Below are positions 17,138 through 26,118 of a stretch of 64,000 nucleotides of DNA, piece by piece. Position 1 is the stretch's first letter; each line of letters begins with the position of its first letter. The notes beneath the pieces were generated by a model. It made no database searches. It had not been told where the DNA came from and was given only the letters and a program-made list of their open reading frames with translations. Source of the DNA: Amnibacterium flavum (lineage in GTDB: Bacteria > Actinomycetota > Actinomycetes > Actinomycetales > Microbacteriaceae); the NCBI RefSeq assembly GCF_003097495.1, contig NZ_QEOP01000001.1, positions 372,001 to 436,000 of the forward strand. The letters are read 5' to 3'. The position numbers and the translations under genes were made by a program.

Positions 17138-18028
17138 ATGGTTGATCTCTACGAACCCCAAGACGTCACGAAGAAGTACCCGCAGCCCCCGTTCAAGCCC
17201 CAGCAGCAGCCGGTCCCCGGAACCATCTTCCAGATGGACCCGCCCGCCGATCACGGCGAGGAGAGCTACAAGGGCTCCGGTCGTCTCGCCGGCCGCAAAG
17301 CCCTCATCACCGGAGGCGACTCGGGAATCGGTCGCGCGGTCGCGATCGCATTCGGTCGGGAGGGTGCGGATGTCGCCCTCAACTACCTGCCCGAAGAGCA
17401 GAAGGACGCCGAGGACACAGCCAAGTACGCCGGCGACGGCGGTGCGAAGGTCGAGCTGATCCCCGGCGATCTCGCCGATGAGGCCTTCAACGCCGAGCTG
17501 GTCGAGAAGACGGTCGCCGCGCTCGGCGGACTCGATCTGCTCGTCATGATCGGCGGACGCATGCCGACCGTCTCCGGCATCGAGGACTTCGACACGGAGG
17601 TCTTCGACAACCTGCTCAAGGTCAACGTGCACTCCCTCTTCTGGCTGACGAAGGCCGCGAAGAGGCACCTGAAGCCGGGCGCCTCGATCATCACGACGTC
17701 GTCGATCCAGGGCTTCGTGCCATCGCCGACTCTCGTCGAGTACGCGGTGACGAAGGCCGGCATCGCCAACTGGACCCGCGCCATGGCTCAGCAGCTCGCC
17801 GAGGACGGCATCCGGGTCAATGGTGTTGCCCCGGGACCGTTCTGGACTCCGCTGCAGCCGTCGAGCGTGCCGAACGAGAAGATTGAGGAGTTCGGCGCTG
17901 AGGCCGCGTACGGCCGCCCCGGTCAGCCGGTCGAGCTGTCGTCGACCTACGTCTACCTCGCGTCGCAGGACTCGAGCTACACCAGCGGCGAGACCATCGC
18001 GGTCACGGGCGGCACCCCCACCCACTGA
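17138..18028 (+). CDS. YghA-like short-chain dehydrogenase (general-stress SDR)
   Basis: 296 residues. A ~45-residue proline/glutamine-rich N-terminal arm (PQPPFKPQQQPVPG) precedes the Rossmann domain, as in YghA and Bacillus general stress protein 39. The NAD(P) site is TGGDSGIG at about 58-65; the active site is S-x12-Y-x3-K (TTSSIQGF... then EYAVTKAG). The usual NNAG motif is replaced by IGGRM, a change also common in YghA relatives (AGKQ). The substrate is unknown, probably aldehydes or keto compounds during stress. It converges with the LacI gene across a shared hairpin. Confidence 0.88.
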   Translation: MVDLYEPQDVTKKYPQPPFKPQQQPVPGTIFQMDPPADHGEESYKGSGRLAGRKALITGGDSGIGRAVAIAFGREGADVALNYLPEEQKDAEDTAKYAGDGGAKVELIPGDLADEAFNAELVEKTVAALGGLDLLVMIGGRMPTVSGIEDFDTEVFDNLLKVNVHSLFWLTKAAKRHLKPGASIITTSSIQGFVPSPTLVEYAVTKAGIANWTRAMAQQLAEDGIRVNGVAPGPFWTPLQPSSVPNEKIEEFGAEAAYGRPGQPVELSSTYVYLASQDSSYTSGETIAVTGGTPTH

Positions 18029-18061
18029 CCCAGCGGTTCCGACCTACTCGTCGGCTTCCAC

Positions 18062-18100
18062 GAAATGCCCTTCGACAGCTTCACTGTCGAGGGGCATTTC
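18062..18100. terminator. bidirectional hairpin terminator
   Basis: A 17-bp inverted repeat (GAAATGCCCTTCGACAG / CTGTCGAGGGGCATTTC, one G-T pair) with a 5-nt loop sits between convergent genes. The GAAA/TTTC ends provide short U runs in both directions. Confidence 0.7.
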
Positions 18101-18163
18101 CGTGCCACCGGTGAATGACGCGCGGTCGCGCCGCGACCCGACAATCGACGGGAGGCGATGAGG

Positions 18164-19234
18164 TCACATCGGGTCCACGACAGGAACAGGACGTTCGCCG
18201 CCTCCTGAGCCGCGCACGACGAGTTCGGGGGTCACGAGGCGGTGCGCCTCGCCCGGACGGGGTTCGCGCATCGAGATGTCGCGGCCCGAGACACCCATCA
18301 GCAGCTCCAGCACGCCGTCAGCGACCATGCCGAGACGCTGTTCGACGCTCGTCAACCCGACTGCCGCAGCCACGGGCGTGTTGTCGAATCCGGTGATCGC
18401 GACGTCCGTACGTCCCAGCGCAGTGGTGGCGATCAGAGCGCCAAGGGCGAGCGAGTCGCTGGCCGTCGCGATGGCGTCGACGTCGGGTCGACGATCGAGG
18501 AACTCCGCCACCGCGACCCTGGCCGCGGTGACGTCCTCCTCGGCCTCGATCGAGAGCGAGGCGAGCTCGGACTCGGAGGCTCCGCGCGACGACATCGCAT
18601 CGGCCCAGCCGCGACGCCGGTCGTCTCCCGTGGCGGACGGGCTCGGCCAGCCGAGGTAGGCGACGCGGCGAGCGCCGGTGGCGATCAGATGCTCGGCTGC
18701 GGCGCGCAACCCGGCGCGTCCGTCGACGTCGACCCAGTGATGCATCGGATCGCCCATGTCGTCGGCAGCCCACGGTCGGCCGAAGGTGACGAACGGGATG
18801 CCCTGGTCGAGCAGCCACCGCGTGCGGAGGTCGGAGTGCGAGGTCGAGGTCAGCACGAACGCATCGGCGTCCCGGTCGTCGCGGAGCCGCTCGATCTGCT
18901 CGATCTCCCCCGCGTCGTCGTCGGCCGTGAAGAGCAGGACCCGCATGCCGCGCGCGTACGCCCCCTCGGTGAGGGCATGGAGGAACCGGTCTAGCACGGA
19001 GCCGGAGATGCCGTCGCCCATGGCGGCGAGACGGATGCCGATCGTCGACGACTTCTGACTCCGCAGACGACGGGCCGAAGCATGCGGACGGTAGCCGAGC
19101 TGTCCGATGGCGTCCTCGACTCGGGCGCGGGTCTCGGGACGGACGATCTCGGGCGAGTTGACGACGTTCGAGACGGTCTGACGCGAGACCTGTGCGATGC
19201 GTGCGACGTCGTCGATGGTGGGCTTGCCTGCCAT
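18164..19234 (-). CDS. LacI-family transcriptional regulator
   Basis: 356 residues: N-terminal LacI helix-turn-helix (TIDDVARIAQVSRQTVSNVVN) and hinge to about residue 60, then a periplasmic-binding-protein-like sugar sensor. GGAGGGAG precedes the ATG. It is divergent from the debranching-type glycosidase gene, and a perfect LacI-style palindrome lies between them; a near copy lies before the alpha-galactosidase transport operon, so this protein probably controls both. The effector is presumably an alpha-linked sugar or its breakdown product. Confidence 0.93.
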   Translation of the reverse strand: MAGKPTIDDVARIAQVSRQTVSNVVNSPEIVRPETRARVEDAIGQLGYRPHASARRLRSQKSSTIGIRLAAMGDGISGSVLDRFLHALTEGAYARGMRVLLFTADDDAGEIEQIERLRDDRDADAFVLTSTSHSDLRTRWLLDQGIPFVTFGRPWAADDMGDPMHHWVDVDGRAGLRAAAEHLIATGARRVAYLGWPSPSATGDDRRRGWADAMSSRGASESELASLSIEAEEDVTAARVAVAEFLDRRPDVDAIATASDSLALGALIATTALGRTDVAITGFDNTPVAAAVGLTSVEQRLGMVADGVLELLMGVSGRDISMREPRPGEAHRLVTPELVVRGSGGGERPVPVVDPM

Positions 19235-19328
19235 CGTTGCTCCCTCCGAGTCGGCCCCGCACCGGCGGACACCGGCGCTGCCATGATCGTCCCACCCCGG
19301 CGCTCGAGAACAGCATCCCGCATTTCGC

Positions 19329-19358
19329 TTTGATCGTTCAAATCAGAATGGATAGAGT
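19329..19358 (+). promoter_or_regulatory. LacI operator overlapping the glycosidase promoter
   Basis: TTTGATCGTTCAAA (19329-19342) has inverted TTTGA/TCAAA half-sites. Its left end doubles as a -35 (TTTGAT), with TAGAGT (19353-19358) as the -10 at 18-nt spacing. Repressor bound here would exclude polymerase. Confidence 0.7.
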
Positions 19359-19422
19359 GACGACCGGCCGACCTCGGCATCACCCCCCGCACCCTTGACG
19401 CTCGACAGAGGAGTCCTCGCTC

Positions 19423-21438
19423 ATGGCCGGTCTGCAACCCCTTCTCGACTCGGCGACCGTCGTCCTGGCCGCGCCGGCCCAGGCGTGGTCGGATCGCTCG
19501 GGCGAGCTGAGCGGCAAGGGCATCTCGGGCTTCTACGTCGGCGACCGACGCGTGCTCAGCCGGATGAACGCGACCGTCGACGGCAGCGTCCCCGAGATCA
19601 TCTCGACGTCGGCGGCGGCGGATCGGGCCGAGTTCGTCTCGCTCCTGCGCACCGTCGACGACGCCTCCCCCGATCCGCGCGTGCGCCTGCGCCGGAATCG
19701 CGTCGTCGGACCCGACGGTCTCCGCGAGGAGTTCACCGTCGAATCGACGCTCTCGACACCGGTCGACCTGATCCTCGCCGTGACGATCGAGGCGGACTTC
19801 GCGCGCATGGACTCCATCAAGTCCGGCCTCGGCGACGATCTGCCCGCCGCCCTCCCGACGGTCGACGGCGCTACGGCGACCTGGACCCACGTCGGAGTGA
19901 CCGCCGCGCTGACGGCTCCCGATGCACGTCTCAGCGCGACACGCACGACACTCGTCGTCGAGTGGAACGTCACGGTCGCTCCCAAGTCCCAGGCGACGGT
20001 GGCCCTGGACGTGACAGCCCGGATCGACGACGCCGTCGTCACCGCGCCCGCGTCCGCGTCGCCGTGGGAGGGCGTGTCGGTCCATGCCGACGATGTCCGC
20101 CTGCGCCGGTGGGTCGACGCGGCCCTCCGCGACCTCGGCTCCCTCCGGATGAGCGTCGCCGACTCGGACGATGTGTTCCTCGCCGCGGGCGCACCGTGGT
20201 TCTTCACGCTCTTCGGCCGTGACTCCATCTGGGCGGCACGGATGATGCTGCCGTTCGGGACCGATCTCGCCCGCGACACCCTCCGCGTCCTGGCCGGCAT
20301 GCAGGGCACGCACTCCGACCCGCAGACCGCGGAGCAGCCGGGCAAGATCATGCACGAACTCCGCTCATCGAGCCTGGAGCTGCCGGGCGAGGGCATCGTG
20401 CTGCCGCCGCTCTACTACGGCACCGTCGACGCGACCGCCCTGTGGATCTGCCTGCTGTCCGACGCGTGGCGGTGGGGTCTCGACGATGCCGAGATCGAGC
20501 CGCTCATCCCCCACCTCGAGGCCGCCCTCGCCTGGCTCAGCGACTTCGGCGACAGCGACGGCGACGGCTTCCTCGAGTACATCGACGAGAGCGGACGCGG
20601 ACTCGCGAATCAGGGCTGGAAGGACTCCGGCGACTCCGTCCAGTGGAATGACGGAACCCTCGCCAAGGGACCGATCGCACTCTGCGAGGTGCAGGCCTAC
20701 GCCTACGAGGCCGCGATCGGCGGAGCAGACCTGCTCGACCGATTCGGACGCGACGGCGGCGATGAATGGCGCCAGTGGGCGGAGTCGCTCAAGAAGCGCT
20801 TCGCGGAGCAGTTCTGGGTCGACGCCGACGGCGGCGCGTACCCGGCGATCGCGCTCGACGCCGACAAGCGCCCCGTCGACTCGCTCACCAGCAACATCGG
20901 TCACCTGCTCGGCACCGGCCTGCTGTCCGCGGAGCAGGCGGGGCTCGTCGCCCACCACCTCGTGTCGGAGCGGCTCAACTCGGGCTACGGGCTCCGCACG
21001 ATGGCCACCGACGCGGCGGGGTACTGGCCGCTCAGCTACCACGGTGGTTCCGTCTGGGCGCACGACACCGCGATCGCGATCCTCGGCCTGCGCCGCGAAG
21101 GCTACGTCGCCGAAGCGGCCGAGCTGAGCGAGGGCCTGCTCCGCGCCGCCGAGGGCTTCGGCTACCGCATGCCCGAACTGCACTCGGGCGACGCCTTCGG
21201 CACGGTCGGCGCACCCGTACCGTACCCCGCGGCCTGCCGCCCGCAGGCCTGGTCGGCCGCCGCCGCGGTCGCGGTGCTGGCCGCCGCCGCGGGGCTCGAG
21301 CCCGATCGGGACAGCGGAACCCTGATCGTCGAACCGGGTGACTCCCCCCTCGCCCGCGGCGTGATCGTCTCGGGCCTCGCAGTCGGGGCCGACCGCTTCA
21401 CCCTCGACGCCGACGCAGGACGCCTCTCACGCGAGTGA
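19423..21438 (+). CDS. amylo-alpha-1,6-glucosidase / glycogen-debranching-type glycoside hydrolase
   Basis: 671 residues without a signal peptide, so cytoplasmic. An N-terminal beta-rich GDE-type domain (about 1-215, with KGISGFYVGDRRVLSRMN) is followed by an (alpha/alpha)6 barrel (about 230-650) with PWFFTLFGRDSIWAARMML, EYIDESGRGLANQGWKDSGD and YHGGSVWAHDTAIAI, all typical of actinobacterial amylo-alpha-1,6-glucosidases. GAGGAG stands upstream of the ATG. It is monocistronic under the LacI operator. The role could be debranching or trimming of imported alpha-glucans or galactosides; the exact linkage specificity is not visible. Confidence 0.85.
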   Translation: MAGLQPLLDSATVVLAAPAQAWSDRSGELSGKGISGFYVGDRRVLSRMNATVDGSVPEIISTSAAADRAEFVSLLRTVDDASPDPRVRLRRNRVVGPDGLREEFTVESTLSTPVDLILAVTIEADFARMDSIKSGLGDDLPAALPTVDGATATWTHVGVTAALTAPDARLSATRTTLVVEWNVTVAPKSQATVALDVTARIDDAVVTAPASASPWEGVSVHADDVRLRRWVDAALRDLGSLRMSVADSDDVFLAAGAPWFFTLFGRDSIWAARMMLPFGTDLARDTLRVLAGMQGTHSDPQTAEQPGKIMHELRSSSLELPGEGIVLPPLYYGTVDATALWICLLSDAWRWGLDDAEIEPLIPHLEAALAWLSDFGDSDGDGFLEYIDESGRGLANQGWKDSGDSVQWNDGTLAKGPIALCEVQAYAYEAAIGGADLLDRFGRDGGDEWRQWAESLKKRFAEQFWVDADGGAYPAIALDADKRPVDSLTSNIGHLLGTGLLSAEQAGLVAHHLVSERLNSGYGLRTMATDAAGYWPLSYHGGSVWAHDTAIAILGLRREGYVAEAAELSEGLLRAAEGFGYRMPELHSGDAFGTVGAPVPYPAACRPQAWSAAAAVAVLAAAAGLEPDRDSGTLIVEPGDSPLARGVIVSGLAVGADRFTLDADAGRLSRE

Positions 21439-21473
21439 TGCCTGCACCAGCCGTCGAACCGCAGGTGCACCGC

Positions 21474-21633
21474 GCCTCGATACGCGCTGCGCGCTCCTCG
21501 ATCTCGCAGAAGTGGGCACCCGCCGCCCGTTGAGCTCGTCGAAACGAAAGTGCGCCACGCCTCGATACACGCTGCGCGCTCCTCGATCTCGCAGAAGTGG
21601 GCACCCGCCGCCCGTTGAGCTCGTCGAAACGAA
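21474..21633. repeat. 75-bp tandem duplication containing REP-like cores
   Basis: Positions 21474-21548 and 21559-21633 are the same 75 bp with one mismatch and an 85-bp period. Each copy holds CTCGATACGCGCTGCGCGCT-type sequence and the core TTGAGCTCGTCGAAACGAA. It lies downstream of the glycosidase gene and has no gene of its own. Confidence 0.85.
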
Positions 21634-21649
21634 GGCGGGACGCGGGCGC

Positions 21650-22348
21650 TCAGTAGGTGGCGCGACCGCCGCTGATGTCGTAGACCGCGCCGGTCGAGAA
21701 GCTGATCTCATCGGAGGTCAGCCAGGCGACGAGAGCGGCGACCTCCTCGGCACGACCGACCCGACCCATGGGGATGAGCGAGGTGATGTGCGCGAGCACC
21801 TCGGGTGAGGTCGCCGCGTTCATCGGCGTCTCGATGACGGCGGGCGCGATCGCGTTCACGATGACGCCCGTCTTGGCGAGCTCCTTGCCGAGCGACTTCG
21901 TGAGCCCGATGACAGCGGCCTTGCTCGCCGAATAGGCGCTGAGGTTGGGGTTGCCGTCCTTGCCCGCCATGCTGGCCATGCTGACGATGCGCCCCCAGCC
22001 GCGCTCGATCATGCCGGGTACGACGGCTTTCGTGACGTTGAACAGCCCGTTCACATTGACGTCGAACGTCTTCTGCCACTCGGGCAGGTCGATCTGCCAG
22101 AACGGCTTGTTGGGCCCCACGACACCCGCACTGTTGATGAGGATGTCCACGGGTCCGACCTGAGAGACGGCGGCCTCGACCGCGGCCGGGTCGGTGATGT
22201 CGATGCTGACGTCGGCACCGGCGGAGAGGTCGAAGGTGACGACCTCGATCCCGTCGGAGCGCAGCCGGGCTGCGCAAGCCGCACCGAGTCCGCTCTGACC
22301 GCCGGTGATGATCGCTCGTCGCGTTCGTGCATCCTGCTGGGGTTCCAC
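21650..22348 (-). CDS. short-chain dehydrogenase/reductase, sugar-dehydrogenase type
   Basis: 232 residues from GTG 22348, chosen because AAGGGAG lies 5 nt upstream; an in-frame GTG at 22372 would add 8 residues. Classical SDR layout: TGGQSGLG cofactor loop, INSAG, and YSASKAA active site (Y-x3-K). NAD is likely because an acidic residue ends the second strand (VVTFDLS). It lies 67 nt downstream of the alpha-galactosidase on the same strand and is probably the last gene of that operon, where oxidation of the released sugar is a reasonable role. Confidence 0.85.
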   Translation of the reverse strand: MEPQQDARTRRAIITGGQSGLGAACAARLRSDGIEVVTFDLSAGADVSIDITDPAAVEAAVSQVGPVDILINSAGVVGPNKPFWQIDLPEWQKTFDVNVNGLFNVTKAVVPGMIERGWGRIVSMASMAGKDGNPNLSAYSASKAAVIGLTKSLGKELAKTGVIVNAIAPAVIETPMNAATSPEVLAHITSLIPMGRVGRAEEVAALVAWLTSDEISFSTGAVYDISGGRATY

Positions 22349-22415
22349 ATCGACTCCCTTGTTCTCGTTCACTCTTGCACCCCGCGCGGCCGCGCATCGG
22401 AGCGATCGGCCGGGC

Positions 22416-24335
22416 TCAGTCGTCGCGCCCCTCGGGGTCCTTGATCCGCGAGGCGAGGATCAGCCACGAGGTCGCGGGGCCCACGACCTCGATGCCCGCC
22501 TCCATGAGCGCCCGGCCCGACTCCTCGCTCACCGCCGCCCCGTCGCCGAGAATCTCGACGCGGTAGCGCGCGTCGGGCTCGAGCGCGGTGAAGCGCAGTC
22601 CCCCGGCCACGGGCTGCCCGTCGAGCTGGAAGGCCGCCAGCAGATGCTCGGTTCCGAGCTCCAGCTGCAAGCGCGGCGCTCGTTCGCCGCGGCCATGGCG
22701 GAGCGGGGCCGCTGTCAGCCGCCGCAGACGCCCGGCTCGGACCAGCGGCGCGAGTCGGTCGCGGTAGATCGCGACGTGCTCGCGGAGACGCTCGAAAAGG
22801 TCGTCCCGGAGCCCGGTCAGCTTCATCGACACCCCGAATCGCTGCAGCATCGCCGCTCGGAGCATCGCGTCGAACGTCGAGGCGGAGATCGCGCCGAAAT
22901 CGACCGCCTGGTCAGGGTTGTCGCCACGCCATTCGGACCAGCTCCAGTGCAGCATGGCGGCCGGCGGCAGCATCAGGCTCGCTCCCCACAGGACCTGGAG
23001 GTGATGCTCGGTCCAATCGGGGTCGGAGAGGAACAGGCAGTGCACGTGCTGCGCGAGACCGAGGTCGATCCGCAGACCGCCCGACGAGCAGGCCTCGAGG
23101 ATGACCTCGGGGTGCGCCTCGCGGAACTCGTCGAGCACCCGGTAGAGGCCCTGATAGTGGCGCAGCAGGCCATCCCCCGCGCCGTGGCCGTGGTCGGTCC
23201 GGTCGCAGCCGCTTCCGGGATCGACGTTGAAGTCGAGCTTCAACCAGGTGGCACCGGTCGAGGAGACCGCGCGATCGAGGGCGTCGGCGACGAAGCGGCG
23301 CGACTCCGCGGATCCGAGGCAGACGTAACCGAGGAACGTCGGATCGTCGGGGTCGAGCCCGACCCCGGTCGGCTGGTGCCCCGCGGGCGCGCGGCGCAGA
23401 GCGAGCAGTTCGGGGTGCTCGCGCCGCAGCCGAGATCCGGCGCCCACCGCCTCGGCCTCCATCCAGATGCCGAATTCCGCGCCCGACGCCCGAACGGCGT
23501 CCGCCAGAGCAGGAAGACCGGAGGGGAAGCGCGCGCTGTTGACCTGATCCCAGTCGCCCCGTTCGAGCTGCCAGTCGCTGGACGCCTCGGGCCTGCCGAA
23601 CCAGCCCGCATCGAGGGTTGCGACCTCGAGACCCGCATCGACCGCCCTGAGGGACTCGGCGAGGAACACCGCCTGATCGATATCGACGTCCTCGTAGGGC
23701 CACCAGTGGTTCCACTCGGTGGGCATCCGCTCCGACCACTGCGACCGCGGGATCATGTCGGCGCCGACAGCGCTCACGAGGAGCAGTCCGGCCGACTCGA
23801 TGTCGGTCGCCACCGATACCAGGACGGCCGGAGCCTCGAAGCTCTCACCCGGCGCGAGGGCCACCGCGAAGTCGGCGGGCGAGATACCCGCTGTCACCCC
23901 GCCCAAGCCGTCGACATCGATATGCCAGTTGCCGCTCCACGCGACGGTGATGACGACCGCTGCACCGTCGCGCTCCAGCCCGAGCCACGGGTGGATGCCG
24001 AGCGACGATCGTCCCGCGCTGGTTCGCAGGGCGAGCGCGCCTTCGAGCGCCTCGACGACGGGTTCGAACTCGCCACCCCACGCGGACTCGAAGTGCAGCG
24101 AACGCCACCGCCCGGGTTCGAGCTCAGCGGTGAAGGCGTCGGCGTGCGTCACGGTGACGGTCTCGTCGGACACGTTGAAGAGGCGGAGCCGGAACTCCCA
24201 CACTCCCCCGTCGGTCCCGCGCGGCTCGGCCCACCAATCGGCGGATACCCCGTCGGGCAGATCGTCGGAAGGACCGACCCCCGAGAGGACCTGCCCGGCG
24301 AGGTGGATCCGGTCGCCGGTGAGTTCCGCCGCCAT
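22416..24335 (-). CDS. alpha-galactosidase, GH36-like
   Basis: 639 residues, cytoplasmic. A beta-sandwich N-terminal domain (1-185) leads to a (beta/alpha)8 barrel (about 190-520) and a C-terminal beta domain. The GH36/clan-D catalytic residues are visible: nucleophile D368 in WLKLDFN and acid/base D424 in SSGGLRIDLG. It removes terminal alpha-galactose or a related sugar from imported oligosaccharides. The ATG overlaps the stop of the permease gene (ATGA), so the enzyme is made together with the importer. Confidence 0.9.
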   Translation of the reverse strand: MAAELTGDRIHLAGQVLSGVGPSDDLPDGVSADWWAEPRGTDGGVWEFRLRLFNVSDETVTVTHADAFTAELEPGRWRSLHFESAWGGEFEPVVEALEGALALRTSAGRSSLGIHPWLGLERDGAAVVITVAWSGNWHIDVDGLGGVTAGISPADFAVALAPGESFEAPAVLVSVATDIESAGLLLVSAVGADMIPRSQWSERMPTEWNHWWPYEDVDIDQAVFLAESLRAVDAGLEVATLDAGWFGRPEASSDWQLERGDWDQVNSARFPSGLPALADAVRASGAEFGIWMEAEAVGAGSRLRREHPELLALRRAPAGHQPTGVGLDPDDPTFLGYVCLGSAESRRFVADALDRAVSSTGATWLKLDFNVDPGSGCDRTDHGHGAGDGLLRHYQGLYRVLDEFREAHPEVILEACSSGGLRIDLGLAQHVHCLFLSDPDWTEHHLQVLWGASLMLPPAAMLHWSWSEWRGDNPDQAVDFGAISASTFDAMLRAAMLQRFGVSMKLTGLRDDLFERLREHVAIYRDRLAPLVRAGRLRRLTAAPLRHGRGERAPRLQLELGTEHLLAAFQLDGQPVAGGLRFTALEPDARYRVEILGDGAAVSEESGRALMEAGIEVVGPATSWLILASRIKDPEGRDD

Positions 24336-25177
24336 CAGCGCCCGAGGCTCGCGCCGAGGCCGCTCATGACGTACTTCGCGGCGAACGACAGCAGGACGAG
24401 CGGCGGGAGCGCCGTCAGGATCAGACCCACCGCGACGAACGGCTGATCGTTGGTGAACCGGCCGCCGATCTGCGCGAGCGCCGGAGTGAGCAGTCGCAGC
24501 TGATCGTTCGGCAGCAGGATGTAGGCGAAGAGGAGCTCGTTCCACATCGCGATGAACTGCAGCACGAGGAGCGTCGCCAGACCGGGGATCGCCATGGGGC
24601 TCGCCACGTTGAGGAACGTCCGCCAGAATCCGGCGCCGTCGACCCGGGCCGCCTCGAGCACACTCGTGTCGAGCGCGCGGTAGGTGACGGTGAGGAAGAA
24701 GATGGCGAACGGCAGCCCCGTCGCCACATAGACCAGGATCAGGCCGGGCAGCGACCCCACCAGTCCGATCCGCGACAGCAGCAGGTAGATCGGGATGATG
24801 AGCACCTGGGCCGGGATGAGCATGACCGACACGAGAGTCGCCGAGATGTACTTCGCACCCGGCACCGGGTATTTCGCGAGCGCGAACCCGGCGAGACCGG
24901 CCACGAGCAGCTGGATGACCAGACCGAACCCGACGACGATGACGCTGTTGAGGATCGCCCGGCCGAGCCCGTAGTTGTTCCAGACGGTGACGAAGTTCGA
25001 CAGGGTCAGCTCGCTCGGGATCCCGAACGGGTTGGCGAGGTAATCGGCTCGAGTGCGGAACGCGGTGAACGCCAGATAGATGATCGGATAGGCGATCGAC
25101 AGGCCGACGAGGCACAGCACGATGAAGATCGGGACGCGCGCCCGCCGGGGCAGCGTGGACGAGGTGGTCGTGGACAT
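24335..25177 (-). CDS. ABC sugar transporter permease (MalG type)
   Basis: 280 residues with six membrane helices. The EAA loop that docks the ATPase is LEAARVDGAGFWRTFLNVASP. The ATG overlaps the stop of the upstream permease by 4 nt. It belongs to an importer whose operon carries no ATPase gene. Confidence 0.93.
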   Translation of the reverse strand: MSTTTSSTLPRRARVPIFIVLCLVGLSIAYPIIYLAFTAFRTRADYLANPFGIPSELTLSNFVTVWNNYGLGRAILNSVIVVGFGLVIQLLVAGLAGFALAKYPVPGAKYISATLVSVMLIPAQVLIIPIYLLLSRIGLVGSLPGLILVYVATGLPFAIFFLTVTYRALDTSVLEAARVDGAGFWRTFLNVASPMAIPGLATLLVLQFIAMWNELLFAYILLPNDQLRLLTPALAQIGGRFTNDQPFVAVGLILTALPPLVLLSFAAKYVMSGLGASLGR

Positions 25178-26118
25178 CAGTCGTCCTCCGTCGCTCTGAA
25201 GAATCGCAGCTGGATGAGGGTCAGGCCTCCGATGAGGAGGAAGACCATGACCGCCAGCGCCGAGCCCTCGCCCAGGCGGCTCGACGAGAACGCGAGCGTG
25301 TAGATCAGGTAGTCGAGAGTTGTGGTGTCGTAGCCCGGACCACCGGCCGTCATGACGAAGATGAAGCCGAAGAGGGCGGTGAACGTGTAGAGCACGTTGA
25401 GGATGGAGACGAGCGCGACGACACCGCGGATGTTGGGAAGCGTGATGTACCAGAGGCGCTTCCACCAGCCGGCCCCGTCAACGGTCGCCGCCTCGAAGAT
25501 CTCGGGATTGATCGACGAGAGGCCGCTCAGCAGGATCAGGGTCTGGTAGCCGAAGCCCGACCAGACGAGGGCGACGATGATCACCGCGATCGAGGTGCCC
25601 GCGCTCGAGAAGAAGTCGATCGGCGTTCCACCGGCCGCGACGATGGCGGCGTTGACGGGGCCGCGGTAGGAGAAGAGCGACTTGAACATGAGGCCGATGA
25701 CGGCCGTCGAGAGCACGTTCGGCACGAAGAAGAGGACTCGGAAGAGCTTCCATCCGCGGATGCGCTCGTAGAGCAGCACCGAGCAGACGAGCGCCGCGAC
25801 GATGACGAGCGGCACCGAGATCAGGAAGATGATGTTGGTGAGGAACACCTTGTGCAGCAGCGGGTCCGCGAGCAGCTTGGTGTAGTTGCCGAGGCCGATG
25901 AAGTCGAAGTTCAGGCCGTTGGTCTTGTTGAACGAGATCCAGACGGCGTAGCAGACCGGGTAGATCATGAACCCGATGACGAGCACGATCGCGGGGGCGA
26001 CGGCCGCGAGGCCGATCATGCGCTCGCGGCGGCGCCACGGGGCCAGTTTGGGGGGACGCCCCCCGGCCGCCCCCGCCGAAGCGGGGGCGGCCAGGGAGGC
26101 GACGGCTGGTGCAGTCAT
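25177..26118 (-). CDS. ABC sugar transporter permease (MalF type)
   Basis: 313 residues. A ~30-residue Ala/Pro/Gly-rich N-terminal tail is followed by six membrane helices; the EAA loop is FEAATVDGAGWWKRLWYITLP. It overlaps the binding-protein stop (ATGA) and the next permease. It pairs with the MalG-type subunit to form the membrane channel. Confidence 0.93.
   Translation of the reverse strand: MTAPAVASLAAPASAGAAGGRPPKLAPWRRRERMIGLAAVAPAIVLVIGFMIYPVCYAVWISFNKTNGLNFDFIGLGNYTKLLADPLLHKVFLTNIIFLISVPLVIVAALVCSVLLYERIRGWKLFRVLFFVPNVLSTAVIGLMFKSLFSYRGPVNAAIVAAGGTPIDFFSSAGTSIAVIIVALVWSGFGYQTLILLSGLSSINPEIFEAATVDGAGWWKRLWYITLPNIRGVVALVSILNVLYTFTALFGFIFVMTAGGPGYDTTTLDYLIYTLAFSSSRLGEGSALAVMVFLLIGGLTLIQLRFFRATEDD

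Noticed and set aside
22305-24446. 713-codon plus-strand frame opposite the alpha-galactosidase
   Set aside because: Antisense shadow; no recognisable domain and biased composition.
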